This document shows, one piece after another, positions 10,401 through 16,555 of a stretch of 64,000 bases of DNA. The DNA comes from Microbacterium cremeum. Lineage in GTDB: Bacteria > Actinomycetota > Actinomycetes > Actinomycetales > Microbacteriaceae. Under the pieces are notes generated by a model. The model made no database searches and had not been told where the DNA came from. It saw nothing but the letters and a program-made list of their open reading frames with translations. Position 1 is the stretch's first letter; each line of letters starts with the position of its first letter. The position numbers and the translations under genes were made by a program. The DNA is taken from assembly GCF_015277855.1 (NCBI RefSeq), contig NZ_CP063812.1:3038001-3102000 (forward strand), given 5' to 3'.

Positions 10401-10438
10401 CCAGCGTTCGAAGCGTGCACGAATGCACGACTGAACAT
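4448..10438 (-). CDS. Giant LPATG-anchored surface protein with isopeptide-type repeats
   Basis: A 1,996-residue wall-anchored protein. ATG at 10436-10438 has AAGGGTG at good spacing; a GTG at 10447 is possible but lies too close to that site. Order: basic N terminus with a signal sequence (GALAAVVAGSLVFTGVSPA), a Glu/Pro/Ala-rich spacer, an adhesin-like head of about 250 residues, two SpaA/CnaB-like segments, seven related repeats of 100-120 residues (about 575-1340), DUF11-like conserved-repeat segments (DIAKTATGL and VQIEKTASIE), then LPATG, a membrane helix and an RRRRGEAK tail. Each repeat starts with a Lys-Trp strand (TKAWV-like), has a mid-repeat Glu and ends with Cys and Asn (CTFTNTA-like). 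This matches the Lys-Glu-Asn logic of self-crosslinking CnaB domains. Transcribed from its own promoter; role inferred as an adhesin or fibril. Confidence 0.85.
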   Translation of the reverse strand: MFSRAFVHASNAGGLRRSLRFGRAQERKIALQKRWYVGALAAVVAGSLVFTGVSPAVAEEVTPSDTATTQQADATEETSTDASTPPPAEEPAVEQPPAEEPAAPVEEPEAEEGAAPDEAARIAPLAAPLAEPEIGALAVVCGGLNGGFEIDGNYAPGDCGGNKDWNNVSYQSTANVGTYQVVKDNSNPSGWSTGGGTPPKIDFERVYSYAETVGDDYFLNVAWERDQTSGTGGYVIEVTNAGTNFGNGVPQPDRSNGGAVFYITTHGSNPPVLLQACVYTSLADYPGTCSSGTGGFIGAVNNEPLVSPFGAAIEEGGFFEVGLNVTDLTNGGVRPGCPAAADATLYMRSFTGQNFGPTGNLKGWVGPMTVDPPSTCGSLTIVKRNEAGQALAGATFTVAPDPTTGTGSVDVTTDGDGNFQFSHTVKPGDYTITEIDAPPGYLLPTANNPQQVNIGLNESETVTFVDPLGSVAWVKHDRSGQLLGGATFQITATGGDAAAAPWAGGFPMMVVDNGLNDADPDWGEFLVVNLPTGTYSATETVAPANYVLDPTPQAFTISQDVPNATIATPFVNTPYATVTLTKAWVNSFAGDQADISIGGDAAAAGTSTAPTDGPVIQVLVAPGSNLTLAEALPDANTGEYSSTLMCVGATVSNNTGTGGAITVPQWPASADGVQCTFTNTALEKTVTLQKRWIDAIAGDTAELHAGPATATSTADGTADQLDVLNTATTSVRVGDTVALSELVGGQGTYGSSYSCTSGQTTGDGTGTSFTLTMPNANVLCTFENTADRATVTLTKQWVNAFAGDEADLSITGAATDAATSVATEGNSTDTENMASVEVRVGEEVTLGESLPDGNTGEYTATWWCSDGSSGQGGSIPEFTVVGDIDCTIVNTADEITVRLDKRWVDAFQGDTAALSINGTTNDASASGAPNELDEDVVVVTVRVGDDVNIHEMLGSGANTGEYESVYACSVVENGTGDGRDFDFVAPDSDVTCTFTNTAIKVGVVLFKWWVDGIHGDKTELQLTPEFGPLLTKLSTIIGPTTFQDDINIIEVEARIGAVLPIAEALTASGLYDSTYGCLGGGQVSGNGVGTAFALTVTAADSIDGKIRCFFRNEAQTSTVHLVKTWVNGEEGDSADLSIEGVATAEGTSVSNGDVGTWTDVENAIEQEALIGAEVTVSELIEVVAGEASDYTSTLVCVGSDQTPILTVDARSGTFVMPNQAVWCEFTNAAERPSLALVKVVEVQGADVSDTNWQLFGTPDEGAVVTDPAGGDVAPTPVVAGDVFALSEEVIGDLAGLDEFEGAGWSCVSDIAGVIDLTDETATTASLRAVGKGEDVVCTIVNRHVDQGYEFEKDVVDSVQNEDGSWTVIYEITVHNNSVVVPIEYDLTDTLDAPAEGVTYTGASWTGPTSGSFDLDDSLTAQLADDQELAAFDGSNDAVYTVTVDVEVAAMPGDPVVCGGEEGGIGIVNTAVLTVGDREPDSDDACGTVHFDDVDIAKTATGLDDDAVEPGEEFEYVLTVTNNGSRDAIDVVVTDPIPERVEVTGITLPMGWVNDNAPDLVDGDNVLQVSTPVLGVGESVEITVTVEFTAPAQPPVEPEGEATPPPAPLDELVNTACVAAERDQVEENNCDTVTIPVREITAIVYTECVADAPFLGWTIAKSPSLIDEEIHFLWTPDSGDASTDPAEVAITHPGGTTTWSDEIEWPGAEFTPSGVSIDYPGWRPIVASDIVPGSSPLQYYYPGTTDIIPPGDVADYIFNGLILDDSELDYAWRLNSTVTFTVNPMSVFAVVYPPATPDCFVARHSDVQIEKTASIEKTAAGDSFTYTLEVANVSDDAAAESVVVTDDIPADIKITDVSWPGKGDDSVFPNWETCAVTGQGAGGYGGTLECVLFGPLQPAGANEMPSAAPTITLAATVNPASKASSITNIAVVDYHTFGDPDDPGRDADDATVLLSALPATGGGPAPVLVILGLLALLSGATMLVVVRRRRGEAKPAL

Positions 10439-10471
10439 CAACTTCACCCTTGGTCGAAATGACGCAGGGTG

Positions 10472-10577
10472 CCCCAGGTTGGAGCCCCTCCCAGCACGTC
10501 TCGACCCGAGAGAAGGTTGGTCGCTTCCCCAGAAGCTTCGGCGGTCTCCCCAGACACGAGCCGATACGTGTTCCCAG
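10472..10577 (-). repeat. Five CTGGG boxes in the giant-protein leader
   Basis: Plus-strand CCCAG boxes occur at about 10473, 10490, 10528, 10548 and 10573, giving CTGGGA or CTGGGG in the transcript. Small inverted repeats lie between them (ACACG/CGTGT, TCTCG/CGAGA, GGAG/CTCC). This is a looser version of the hairpin-plus-CTGGG layout in front of the neighbouring LAXTG gene, and it lies between the predicted transcription start and the start codon. Confidence 0.55.
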
Positions 10578-10582
10578 CGCTA

Positions 10583-10611
10583 AACGTAGGGCCCGGCGCG
10601 GGCTACGTCAA
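10583..10611 (-). promoter_or_regulatory. Promoter of the giant surface-protein gene
   Basis: On the minus strand a -35 TTGACG (10611-10606) and a -10 TACGTT (10588-10583) are exactly 17 bases apart. The inferred start near 10576 gives a leader of about 138 bases that contains the CTGGG boxes. Confidence 0.7.
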
Positions 10612-10660
10612 GTACCCAATCGGCGACGTCTCCCGGACGACGGTTCTCGGCCATGAAGAA

Positions 10661-10686
10661 GCGGCCCGGGGAACACCCCGGGCCGC
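10661..10686 (-). terminator. Terminator of the small antitoxin-like gene
   Basis: Eleven-base GC arms (10661-10671 and 10676-10686, GCGGCCCGGGG type) with a four-base loop. In the direction of the gene ending at 10708 it is followed by TTCTTC, a partial U-tract. Confidence 0.8.
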
Positions 10687-10707
10687 TGCTTCCGATGCCG
10701 TGCGCGT

Positions 10708-10923
10708 CTACTCGTTGCCGACGGCCTTGTCGATGTGGTCTCGCACGCCGTCCACGTGCTGGTCGACGCTGTCGGGGGCGACCTTCTTGACGAAGTCGGC
10801 CGCGGCGTCCAGAACGCTGTCGCTGACGTCCTCGGCCTGATCCGACTTGATCACGTCGTCGATCTTGTCCTTGTGCTGCTCCAGGAAGTCCTTGCCCTGA
10901 TTGACGAGGTCGTCGATTCCCAT
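10708..10923 (-). CDS. MT0933-type antitoxin-like small protein
   Basis: A 71-residue, highly charged, mostly helical protein beginning MGIDDLVNQGKDFLEQHKDK. The start is ATG at 10921-10923 with GAAGGAGC in front. It resembles the actinobacterial MT0933 (Rv0909-type) family, which is labelled as the antitoxin of a toxin-antitoxin pair. No toxin-like gene lies beside it; it is flanked by tuf and the giant surface gene and has its own terminator. A stress or housekeeping role is as likely as antitoxin function, since many members of the family are orphans. Confidence 0.7.
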   Translation of the reverse strand: MGIDDLVNQGKDFLEQHKDKIDDVIKSDQAEDVSDSVLDAAADFVKKVAPDSVDQHVDGVRDHIDKAVGNE

Positions 10924-11020
10924 GTCTGCTCCTTCTCGGTCCCCCGCTGGGGCACTCGAGGACATTCTGTCGTGACGGATGCCGGGCGCAACAGCCCCGG
11001 CCCCTCATCCTGAAGACGCG

Positions 11021-11052
11021 GAAAGCCCCCGGGATCTCTCCCGGGGGCTTTC
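11021..11052 (-). terminator. Terminator of tuf
   Basis: Fourteen-base arms GAAAGCCCCCGGGA (11021-11034) and TCCCGGGGGCTTTC (11039-11052) with a four-base loop, 28 bases beyond the tuf stop. It ends the str operon. Confidence 0.85.
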
Positions 11053-11079
11053 GCAGGACGCGCGCTGCGCGTCGAAGGG

Positions 11080-12273
11080 TTACTTCAGGATCTTCGTCAC
11101 CGTGCCGGCGCCGACGGTGCGGCCACCCTCACGGATCGCGAAGCCGAGGCCCTCCTCCATGGCGATCGGCTGGATGAGCTCGACCGTCATGTCGGTGGTG
11201 TCGCCGGGCATGACCATCTCGGTGCCCTCGGGCAGCGTGATGACGCCGGTGACGTCGGTGGTGCGGAAGTAGAACTGCGGGCGGTAGTTCGTGAAGAACG
11301 GGTTGTGACGGCCGCCCTCCTCCTTGGACAGGATGTACGCCGTGCCCTCGAAGTTGGTGTGCGGGGTGACCGAGCCGGGCTTCACGACGACCTGGCCGCG
11401 CTCGACGTCGTCACGCTTGGTGCCGCGAAGAAGCAGACCACAGTTCTCGCCGGCCCACGCCTCGTCGAGCTGTTTGTGGAACATCTCGATACCGGTGACG
11501 ATCGTCTTCTGCGTCGGGCGCAGACCCACGATCTCGACCTCGGAGTTGATCGCGAGGGTACCGCGCTCGGCGCGGCCCGTGACGACCGTGCCACGGCCGG
11601 TGATGGTGAAGACGTCCTCGATGGGCATGAGGAACGGCTTGTCCTTGTCACGCACCGGGTCGGGGATCGACTCGTCGACGGCGTCCATGAGCTCGACGAT
11701 CTTCTCGACCCACTCGGCGTCGCCCTCGAGAGCCTTCAGGCCCGAGACGCGCACGACCGGAGCGTTGTCACCGTCGAAGTCCTGCGACGACAGCAGCTCG
11801 CGGACCTCGAGCTCGACGAGCTCCAGGATCTCCTCGTCGTCGACCATGTCGGACTTGTTCAGCGCGACGAGCAGGTAGGGGACGCCGACCTGCTTGGCGA
11901 GCAGCACGTGCTCACGCGTCTGCGCCATCGGGCCGTCGGTGGCCGCGACGACCAGGATCGCGCCGTCCATCTGCGCAGCACCGGTGATCATGTTCTTGAT
12001 GTAGTCGGCGTGACCCGGGGCGTCGACGTGCGCGTAGTGACGCTTCGGGGTCTCGTACTCGACGTGCGAGATGTTGATCGTGATACCGCGCTGGCGCTCC
12101 TCGGGAGCGGAGTCGATCGACGCGAAGTCGCGCTGCACGTTGGTGGCCGACGGGTACTTGTCGGCGAGCACCTTCGAGATCGCTGCGGTGAGCGTGGTCT
12201 TGCCGTGGTCGACGTGACCGATCGTTCCGATGTTCACGTGCGGCTTGGTGCGCTCGAACTTGGCCTTAGCCAC
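11080..12273 (-). CDS. tuf: Elongation factor Tu
   Basis: GTPase that brings aminoacyl-tRNA to the ribosome. The 397-residue protein shows all G motifs: [10 protein letters not shown] (P-loop), the RGITI switch 1 segment, DAPGH, NKSD, and a beta-barrel C-terminal half ending in [10 protein letters not shown]. The start is GTG at 12271-12273 with a strong GGAGG. It is the last gene of the str operon, 153 bases after fusA. A full hairpin terminator stands in that gap, so tuf probably also has its own promoter; an AT-rich patch at about 12340-12370 is the likely place, but no convincing -35/-10 pair was found. Confidence 0.98.
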   Translation of the reverse strand: MAKAKFERTKPHVNIGTIGHVDHGKTTLTAAISKVLADKYPSATNVQRDFASIDSAPEERQRGITINISHVEYETPKRHYAHVDAPGHADYIKNMITGAAQMDGAILVVAATDGPMAQTREHVLLAKQVGVPYLLVALNKSDMVDDEEILELVELEVRELLSSQDFDGDNAPVVRVSGLKALEGDAEWVEKIVELMDAVDESIPDPVRDKDKPFLMPIEDVFTITGRGTVVTGRAERGTLAINSEVEIVGLRPTQKTIVTGIEMFHKQLDEAWAGENCGLLLRGTKRDDVERGQVVVKPGSVTPHTNFEGTAYILSKEEGGRHNPFFTNYRPQFYFRTTDVTGVITLPEGTEMVMPGDTTDMTVELIQPIAMEEGLGFAIREGGRTVGAGTVTKILK

Positions 12274-12392
12274 TGGGTCCTCCTCAGGACGTTCGTGTAG
12301 AAGCTCCGGGCACTGGTTTGCGACCGGTCGTCTACGGGGATTTCTCTAGCTTAGTAGAGGGGTTCTGTTGAAGCTGTGTGAAGTTGTGGAAT

Positions 12393-12421
12393 CCCGGATG
12401 CCGCACGAAGCGGCATCCGGG
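12393..12421 (-). terminator. Hairpin between fusA and tuf built on the GGATGCCGC motif
   Basis: Twelve-base arms CCCGGATGCCGC (12393-12404) and GCGGCATCCGGG (12410-12421) with loop ACGAA, just after the fusA stop. It should act as a terminator or attenuator that lowers readthrough into tuf. Its arms contain the short motif that recurs all over the window. Confidence 0.8.
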
Positions 12422-12426
12422 AGGGC

Positions 12427-14541
12427 TCATTCGCCCTTGTTCTTCTGGATGATCTCGTCGGCCACGGCGCGAGGGACCTCGGCGTAGCTGTCGAACTCCA
12501 TCGAGTACACGGCGCGGCCCGAGGTCTTCGAGCGCAGGTCGCCGATGTAGCCGAACATCTCGGAGAGCGGGACCAGGGCACGGACGACCTTGACGCCCTG
12601 GGCGTCCTCCATCGACTGGATCTGGCCACGACGCGAGTTCAGGTCGCCGATGACGTCGCCCATGTACTCCTCGGGGGTACGCACCTCGACGGCCATGAGC
12701 GGCTCGAGGAGGACGGGGTTCGCCTTGCGGACGGCCTCCTTGAAGCCCATCGAACCGGCGATCTTGAACGCCATCTCGGACGAGTCGACGTCGTGCGAGG
12801 CGCCGTCCATGAGGGTCGCCTTCACGCCCACCATGGGGTAGCCGGCGAGCACGCCGACGGCCATCGCGTCCTGGAAGCCGGAGTTGGTCGGCTCGATGTA
12901 CTCGCGCGGGATGCGGCCACCGGTGACCTTGTTCTCGAACTCGTACGTCTTGTCGGCCGTGACCTCGAGGGGCTCGAGCGCGAACTGGATCTTCGCGAAC
13001 TGACCCGAACCACCGGTCTGCTTCTTGTGCGTGTAGTCGTGACGCTCGACGGTCTTGCGGATCGTCTCGCGGTACGCGACCTGCGGCTTGCCGACGTTGG
13101 CCTCGACCTTGAACTCGCGCTTCATGCGGTCCACGAGGATGTCGAGGTGCAGCTCGCCCATGCCCTTGATGACGGTCTGACCGGTCTCGGAGTTCTGCTC
13201 GACGCGGAACGTCGGGTCCTCTTCGGCGAGCTTCTGGATCGCCAGACCCAGCTTCTCCTGGTCGGCCTTCGTCTTGGGCTCGATCGCGACCTCGATGACC
13301 GGCTCGGGGAAGGTCATCGACTCGAGGACGACCTGGTTCGCGCTGTCGGACAGCGTGTCACCGGTGGTGGTGTCCTTGAGGCCGATCACGGCGTAGATGT
13401 GACCTGCGGTGACCGAGTCGACCGGGTTCTCCTTGTTGGCGTGCATCTGGAAGATCTTCCCGATGCGCTCCTTCTTGCCCTTGGTCGCGTTGACGACCTG
13501 GGCGCCGGAGTCGAGGTGGCCCGAGTACACCCGGATGTACGTGAGGCGGCCGAAGAACGGGTGCGACACGATCTTGAACGCGAGCGCCGCGAACGGCTCG
13601 TCGCGGTCGGCGTGACGCTCGATGACCTTCTCTTCGTCCTTCGGGTCGTGCGCCTCGATGGCGGGCACGTCGAGGGGCGACGGCAGGTAGTCCACGACCG
13701 CGTCGAGCATCGGCTGCACGCCGCGGTTCTTGAACGCCGAGCCGCAGAGCACGGGGTACAGCTCGCCCGAGATGGTGAGCTTGCGGATGGCGCCCTTGAT
13801 CTCGGCGACCGTGAGCTCCTCGCCGCCGAAGTACTTCTCGAGCAGCGCCTCGTCGGACTCGGCGACCGTCTCGAGCAGTTTCTCGCGGTACTCGGCAGCA
13901 CGGTCGGCGAGATCGGCGGGGATCTCCTGCACCTCGTACTTGGCGCCCATGGTCACGTCGCCCTTGGCGTCGCCGGGCCACACGAGCGCACGCATCTCGA
14001 CGAGGTCGATGACGCCCACGAAGTCGTTCTCGACGCCGATCGGCAGCTGCAGCACGAGCGGCTTGGCCTTCAGGCGGTTGATGATGGTGTCGACGGTGAA
14101 GTAGAAGTCGGCGCCCAGCTTGTCCATCTTGTTGACGAAGCAGATGCGGGGAACGTCGTACTTGTCGGCCTGACGCCACACGGTCTCGGACTGGGGCTCG
14201 ACGCCCTCCTTGCCGTCGAACACCGCGACGGCGCCGTCGAGGACGCGGAGCGAGCGCTCCACCTCGACGGTGAAGTCGACGTGACCGGGCGTGTCGATGA
14301 TGTTGATCTGGTTCTTGTCCCAGAAGCACGTCACGGCGGCCGACGTGATCGTGATGCCGCGCTCCTGCTCCTGCTCCATCCAGTCGGTGGTGGCAGCGCC
14401 GTCGTGCGTCTCGCCGATCTTGTGGTTGACGCCCGTGTAGAAGAGGATGCGCTCGGTCGTCGTCGTCTTGCCGGCATCGATGTGCGCCATGATGCCGATG
14501 TTGCGGACCTTGTTGAGGTCGGTGAGCACTTCTTGTGCCAC
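12427..14541 (-). CDS. fusA: Elongation factor G
   Basis: Translocase GTPase, 704 residues, normal length. The G domain is complete: [34 protein letters not shown] and [10 protein letters not shown], followed by the domain II-V sequences ([32 protein letters not shown]). The start is GTG at 14539-14541 with AAGGA nine bases upstream. Third gene of the str operon; a very strong hairpin separates it from rpsG and another separates it from tuf, so each gene may be expressed at a different level from the common transcript. Confidence 0.98.
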   Translation of the reverse strand: MAQEVLTDLNKVRNIGIMAHIDAGKTTTTERILFYTGVNHKIGETHDGAATTDWMEQEQERGITITSAAVTCFWDKNQINIIDTPGHVDFTVEVERSLRVLDGAVAVFDGKEGVEPQSETVWRQADKYDVPRICFVNKMDKLGADFYFTVDTIINRLKAKPLVLQLPIGVENDFVGVIDLVEMRALVWPGDAKGDVTMGAKYEVQEIPADLADRAAEYREKLLETVAESDEALLEKYFGGEELTVAEIKGAIRKLTISGELYPVLCGSAFKNRGVQPMLDAVVDYLPSPLDVPAIEAHDPKDEEKVIERHADRDEPFAALAFKIVSHPFFGRLTYIRVYSGHLDSGAQVVNATKGKKERIGKIFQMHANKENPVDSVTAGHIYAVIGLKDTTTGDTLSDSANQVVLESMTFPEPVIEVAIEPKTKADQEKLGLAIQKLAEEDPTFRVEQNSETGQTVIKGMGELHLDILVDRMKREFKVEANVGKPQVAYRETIRKTVERHDYTHKKQTGGSGQFAKIQFALEPLEVTADKTYEFENKVTGGRIPREYIEPTNSGFQDAMAVGVLAGYPMVGVKATLMDGASHDVDSSEMAFKIAGSMGFKEAVRKANPVLLEPLMAVEVRTPEEYMGDVIGDLNSRRGQIQSMEDAQGVKVVRALVPLSEMFGYIGDLRSKTSGRAVYSMEFDSYAEVPRAVADEIIQKNKGE

Positions 14542-14573
14542 GGGGTTTCCTTAATCTTGTGGAGGGCTGCGGG

Positions 14574-14649
14574 GCGTTTCGTCTCGCTCGTTCTTCGCTC
14601 GCTCGACGGCCGGACTCGGCCGTCGAGCGAGCGAAGCGGGACGAAACGC
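14574..14649 (-). other. Very long hairpin between rpsG and fusA
   Basis: A perfect 20-bp stem (14593-14612 with 14617-14636, loop GACT) is continued by an outer ten-base stem GCGTTTCGTC/GACGAAACGC (14574-14583 with 14640-14649). It fills the space between the rpsG stop and the fusA ribosome-binding site. Possible roles are an attenuator, an mRNA processing site or a ribosomal-protein control site; nothing in the sequence decides. Confidence 0.85.
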
Positions 14650-14654
14650 GCTGA

Positions 14655-15125
14655 TTACCAGCGGTAGTGCGCGAAGGCGCGGTTCGACTCGGCCATCTTG
14701 TGGGTGTCTTCGCGGCGCTTGACCGCGGCACCCAGGCCGTTCGAGGCATCCAGGATCTCGTTCTGGAGGCGCTCGGTCATCGTCTTCTCACGACGGCCCT
14801 TGGCGTAGCTCACGAGCCAGCGCAGGGCGAGCGTGTTGGCGCGGTGAGGCTTGACCTCGACCGGCACCTGGTAGGTCGAGCCGCCGACGCGGCGCGACTT
14901 GACCTCGAGGGTGGGGCGCACGTTGTCGAGCGCCTTCTTGAGGGTCGCGACGGCGTCCTGGCCGTTCTTGGCCTCGACGCCGCGGAGGGCGCCGTAGACG
15001 ATCGACTCGGCGAGCGACTTCTTGCCGTCGACGAGGATCTTGTTGACGAGCTGGGTGACGACGGGGGCGCCGTACACCGGGTCGTTGACGACGGGGCGCT
15101 TGGGGGCGGGTCCCTTACGAGGCAT
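14655..15125 (-). CDS. rpsG: 30S ribosomal protein S7
   Basis: Small-subunit head assembly protein that binds 16S rRNA near the decoding region. The 156-residue translation begins [19 protein letters not shown] and contains [30 protein letters not shown] and the C-terminal [20 protein letters not shown] of full-length S7. The start is ATG at 15123-15125, five bases after rpsL. Second gene of the str operon. In E. coli S7 controls this operon by binding the rpsL-rpsG gap; here that gap is only a few bases, so such a site would have to be elsewhere. Confidence 0.98.
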   Translation of the reverse strand: MPRKGPAPKRPVVNDPVYGAPVVTQLVNKILVDGKKSLAESIVYGALRGVEAKNGQDAVATLKKALDNVRPTLEVKSRRVGGSTYQVPVEVKPHRANTLALRWLVSYAKGRREKTMTERLQNEILDASNGLGAAVKRREDTHKMAESNRAFAHYRW

Positions 15126-15130
15126 CTTTC

Positions 15131-15499
15131 TCAGCCCTTCTTCGCGCCGTAGCGGCTGCGGGCCTGCTTACGGTTCTTGACAGCCTGGGTGTCGAGCGCA
15201 CCGCGGATGATCTTGTAGCGGACACCGGGGAGGTCCTTCACACGACCGCCGCGGACGAGCACGAGCGAGTGCTCCTGCAGGTTGTGGCCCTCGCCGGGGA
15301 TGTAGGCGGTGACCTCGGTGCCGTTGCGGAGCTTGACACGGGCGACCTTGCGCATCGCCGAGTTCGGCTTCTTGGGCGTGGTCGTGTACACGCGGGTGCA
15401 GACACCCGCCTGCTGCGGGTTCGCCTTGAGCGCCGGCGCCTTGGTCTTCGAGACCTTGGGCGAGCGACCCTTGCGAACCAACTGCTGAATGGTTGGCAC
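15131..15499 (-). CDS. rpsL: 30S ribosomal protein S12
   Basis: Decoding-centre protein of the small subunit and the site of streptomycin-resistance changes. The 122-residue protein reads [16 protein letters not shown] at the start and carries [18 protein letters not shown] and [19 protein letters not shown]. The lysine usually changed in resistant mutants (TPKKPNS) is present, so the sequence is wild type there. The start is GTG at 15497-15499. First gene of the str operon, with a leader of about 210 bases. Confidence 0.98.
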   Translation of the reverse strand: MPTIQQLVRKGRSPKVSKTKAPALKANPQQAGVCTRVYTTTPKKPNSAMRKVARVKLRNGTEVTAYIPGEGHNLQEHSLVLVRGGRVKDLPGVRYKIIRGALDTQAVKNRKQARSRYGAKKG

Positions 15500-15715
15500 G
15501 TTCTCTCCTCGTTGTGCTGCACGGTGACAGCGATGGTGTTTTCACCACAGATCCACCGGCACGGCACGATGATGCCGGGCGTTCACTGGTGGATATGCCG
15601 TGGGGGTGGCCTGTTCGCAGGCCGTTCCCTGAGAGTGGGCGGCCCCGCGACCGCACCCCGTTCCCGGCATTGCACCGGGCACGGCGGACGGCGCGCGCGA
15701 GCGCACACCCGATCA
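15500..15715 (-). other. str operon leader, no gene seen
   Basis: The transcript from the promoter at 15716-15745 would run about 210 bases before the rpsL start. I see no small gene and only weak self-complementary patches here. With the promoter and a 57-base tail after the gene ending at 15803, this accounts for the whole 303-base gap. Confidence 0.5.
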
Positions 15716-15745
15716 ATGATACGCGGGATGCCGGAGCCCGGTCAA
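15716..15745 (-). promoter_or_regulatory. Strong vegetative promoter of the str operon
   Basis: On the minus strand TTGACC (15745-15740) and TATCAT (15721-15716) are 18 bases apart, close to consensus at both elements. It starts 58 bases after the last gene of the kinase/FHA operon, with no terminator visible between, so that operon may read into the str leader. Confidence 0.8.
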
Positions 15746-15802
15746 ACGCGCGCGATCCGCGATCGATCGGCCCGCATCGTGCGGGTGGCCGCGCGGGGGC
15801 GA

Positions 15803-16555
15803 TCAGGCGAGCAGCAGGACGAGGGCGACCGCGGCGAGGACCGCGACCACCACGAGCGCGGCCCCGAGGATCAGCAGCCGTGCGCGGGCGCCCAGGCGGC
15901 GCGGCCGGTGCGAGCCGGGCGTCGGCGACCCGCCGCCGCTGCGGTCGAGCGACCGCGGCGAGGGCGTCTGAGAGCGCGGCGCGACGACGACCTCGGGCAC
16001 CCGCGGCTCGCGACGATCGCCGAGGTCGCCGGCGGTGGGCACGTAGGCGGCGCGGTGCGGCTGCGCGGCGCCGAAGGCGGGCTCCGGCGTCGCTGCTGCG
16101 GGCTGATCCGTCGTGGGTCGGAACGGCCGGAGGATCGTGTCGTCGACGACCTCGGGCACGGCGGGCGAGGTGGTGGCGCTCTCGGTCTCGGCGTCCGCCC
16201 CCGGCGTCGGGGAGCGGCGCGGCCCGACCGTGCTCCCGCCGCCCGGGCCCCCGCGCCGCACCGACAGCGCGGTGGCGTCGTCGGCCGGCCAGTCGTGCCG
16301 GGCCGACAGGCGGGTCGCCTCGTCCACCGGCTCGCCGCGCCGCCCCGACAGCGCGGTCGCGTCGTCCGGTATCGATTCGGCGCGACGGGTCGAGATCACG
16401 GTCTCGTCATCGGGCTCGGCGTCCGGCACCGGCTCGGCGCGACGGGCCGAGATCACAGTCTCGTCATCGGGCTCGGCGTCCGGCGCTGCCGGTTCGTGCG
16501 TCGTACGGCGCCGTGGGGCGGGCGCTGCCGCACCGGCGTCGCCGGGGCCGGTCAC
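15803..16555 (-). CDS. Membrane protein with repeated DDxT motifs and a C-terminal helix
   Basis: A 250-residue protein with no known enzymatic domain. The start is GTG at 16553-16555, overlapping the stop of the FHA gene as GTGA; reading further upstream is an arginine-rich shadow. The body is disordered and holds five degenerate repeats with the core DDETVISxRR (two near-perfect copies, then DDATALSGRR, EATRLSARH and DDATALSVRR), plus VVDDTILRPFRP. The C terminus is a basic stretch (SHRPRRLGARAR) and a single hydrophobic helix (LLILGAALVVVAVLAAVAL), so it is probably tail-anchored with the repeats in the cytoplasm. Acidic residues before Thr resemble FHA-binding phosphothreonine sites, and the operon encodes both a kinase and an FHA protein. 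A phospho-scaffold role is inferred. Last gene of the operon. Confidence 0.75.
   Translation of the reverse strand: MTGPGDAGAAAPAPRRRTTHEPAAPDAEPDDETVISARRAEPVPDAEPDDETVISTRRAESIPDDATALSGRRGEPVDEATRLSARHDWPADDATALSVRRGGPGGGSTVGPRRSPTPGADAETESATTSPAVPEVVDDTILRPFRPTTDQPAAATPEPAFGAAQPHRAAYVPTAGDLGDRREPRVPEVVVAPRSQTPSPRSLDRSGGGSPTPGSHRPRRLGARARLLILGAALVVVAVLAAVALVLLLA

Noticed and set aside
12274..12426. A defined tuf promoter
   Set aside because: TAAGCT at about 12350 resembles a -10, but no -35 lies at a reasonable distance, so I did not list it as a promoter.
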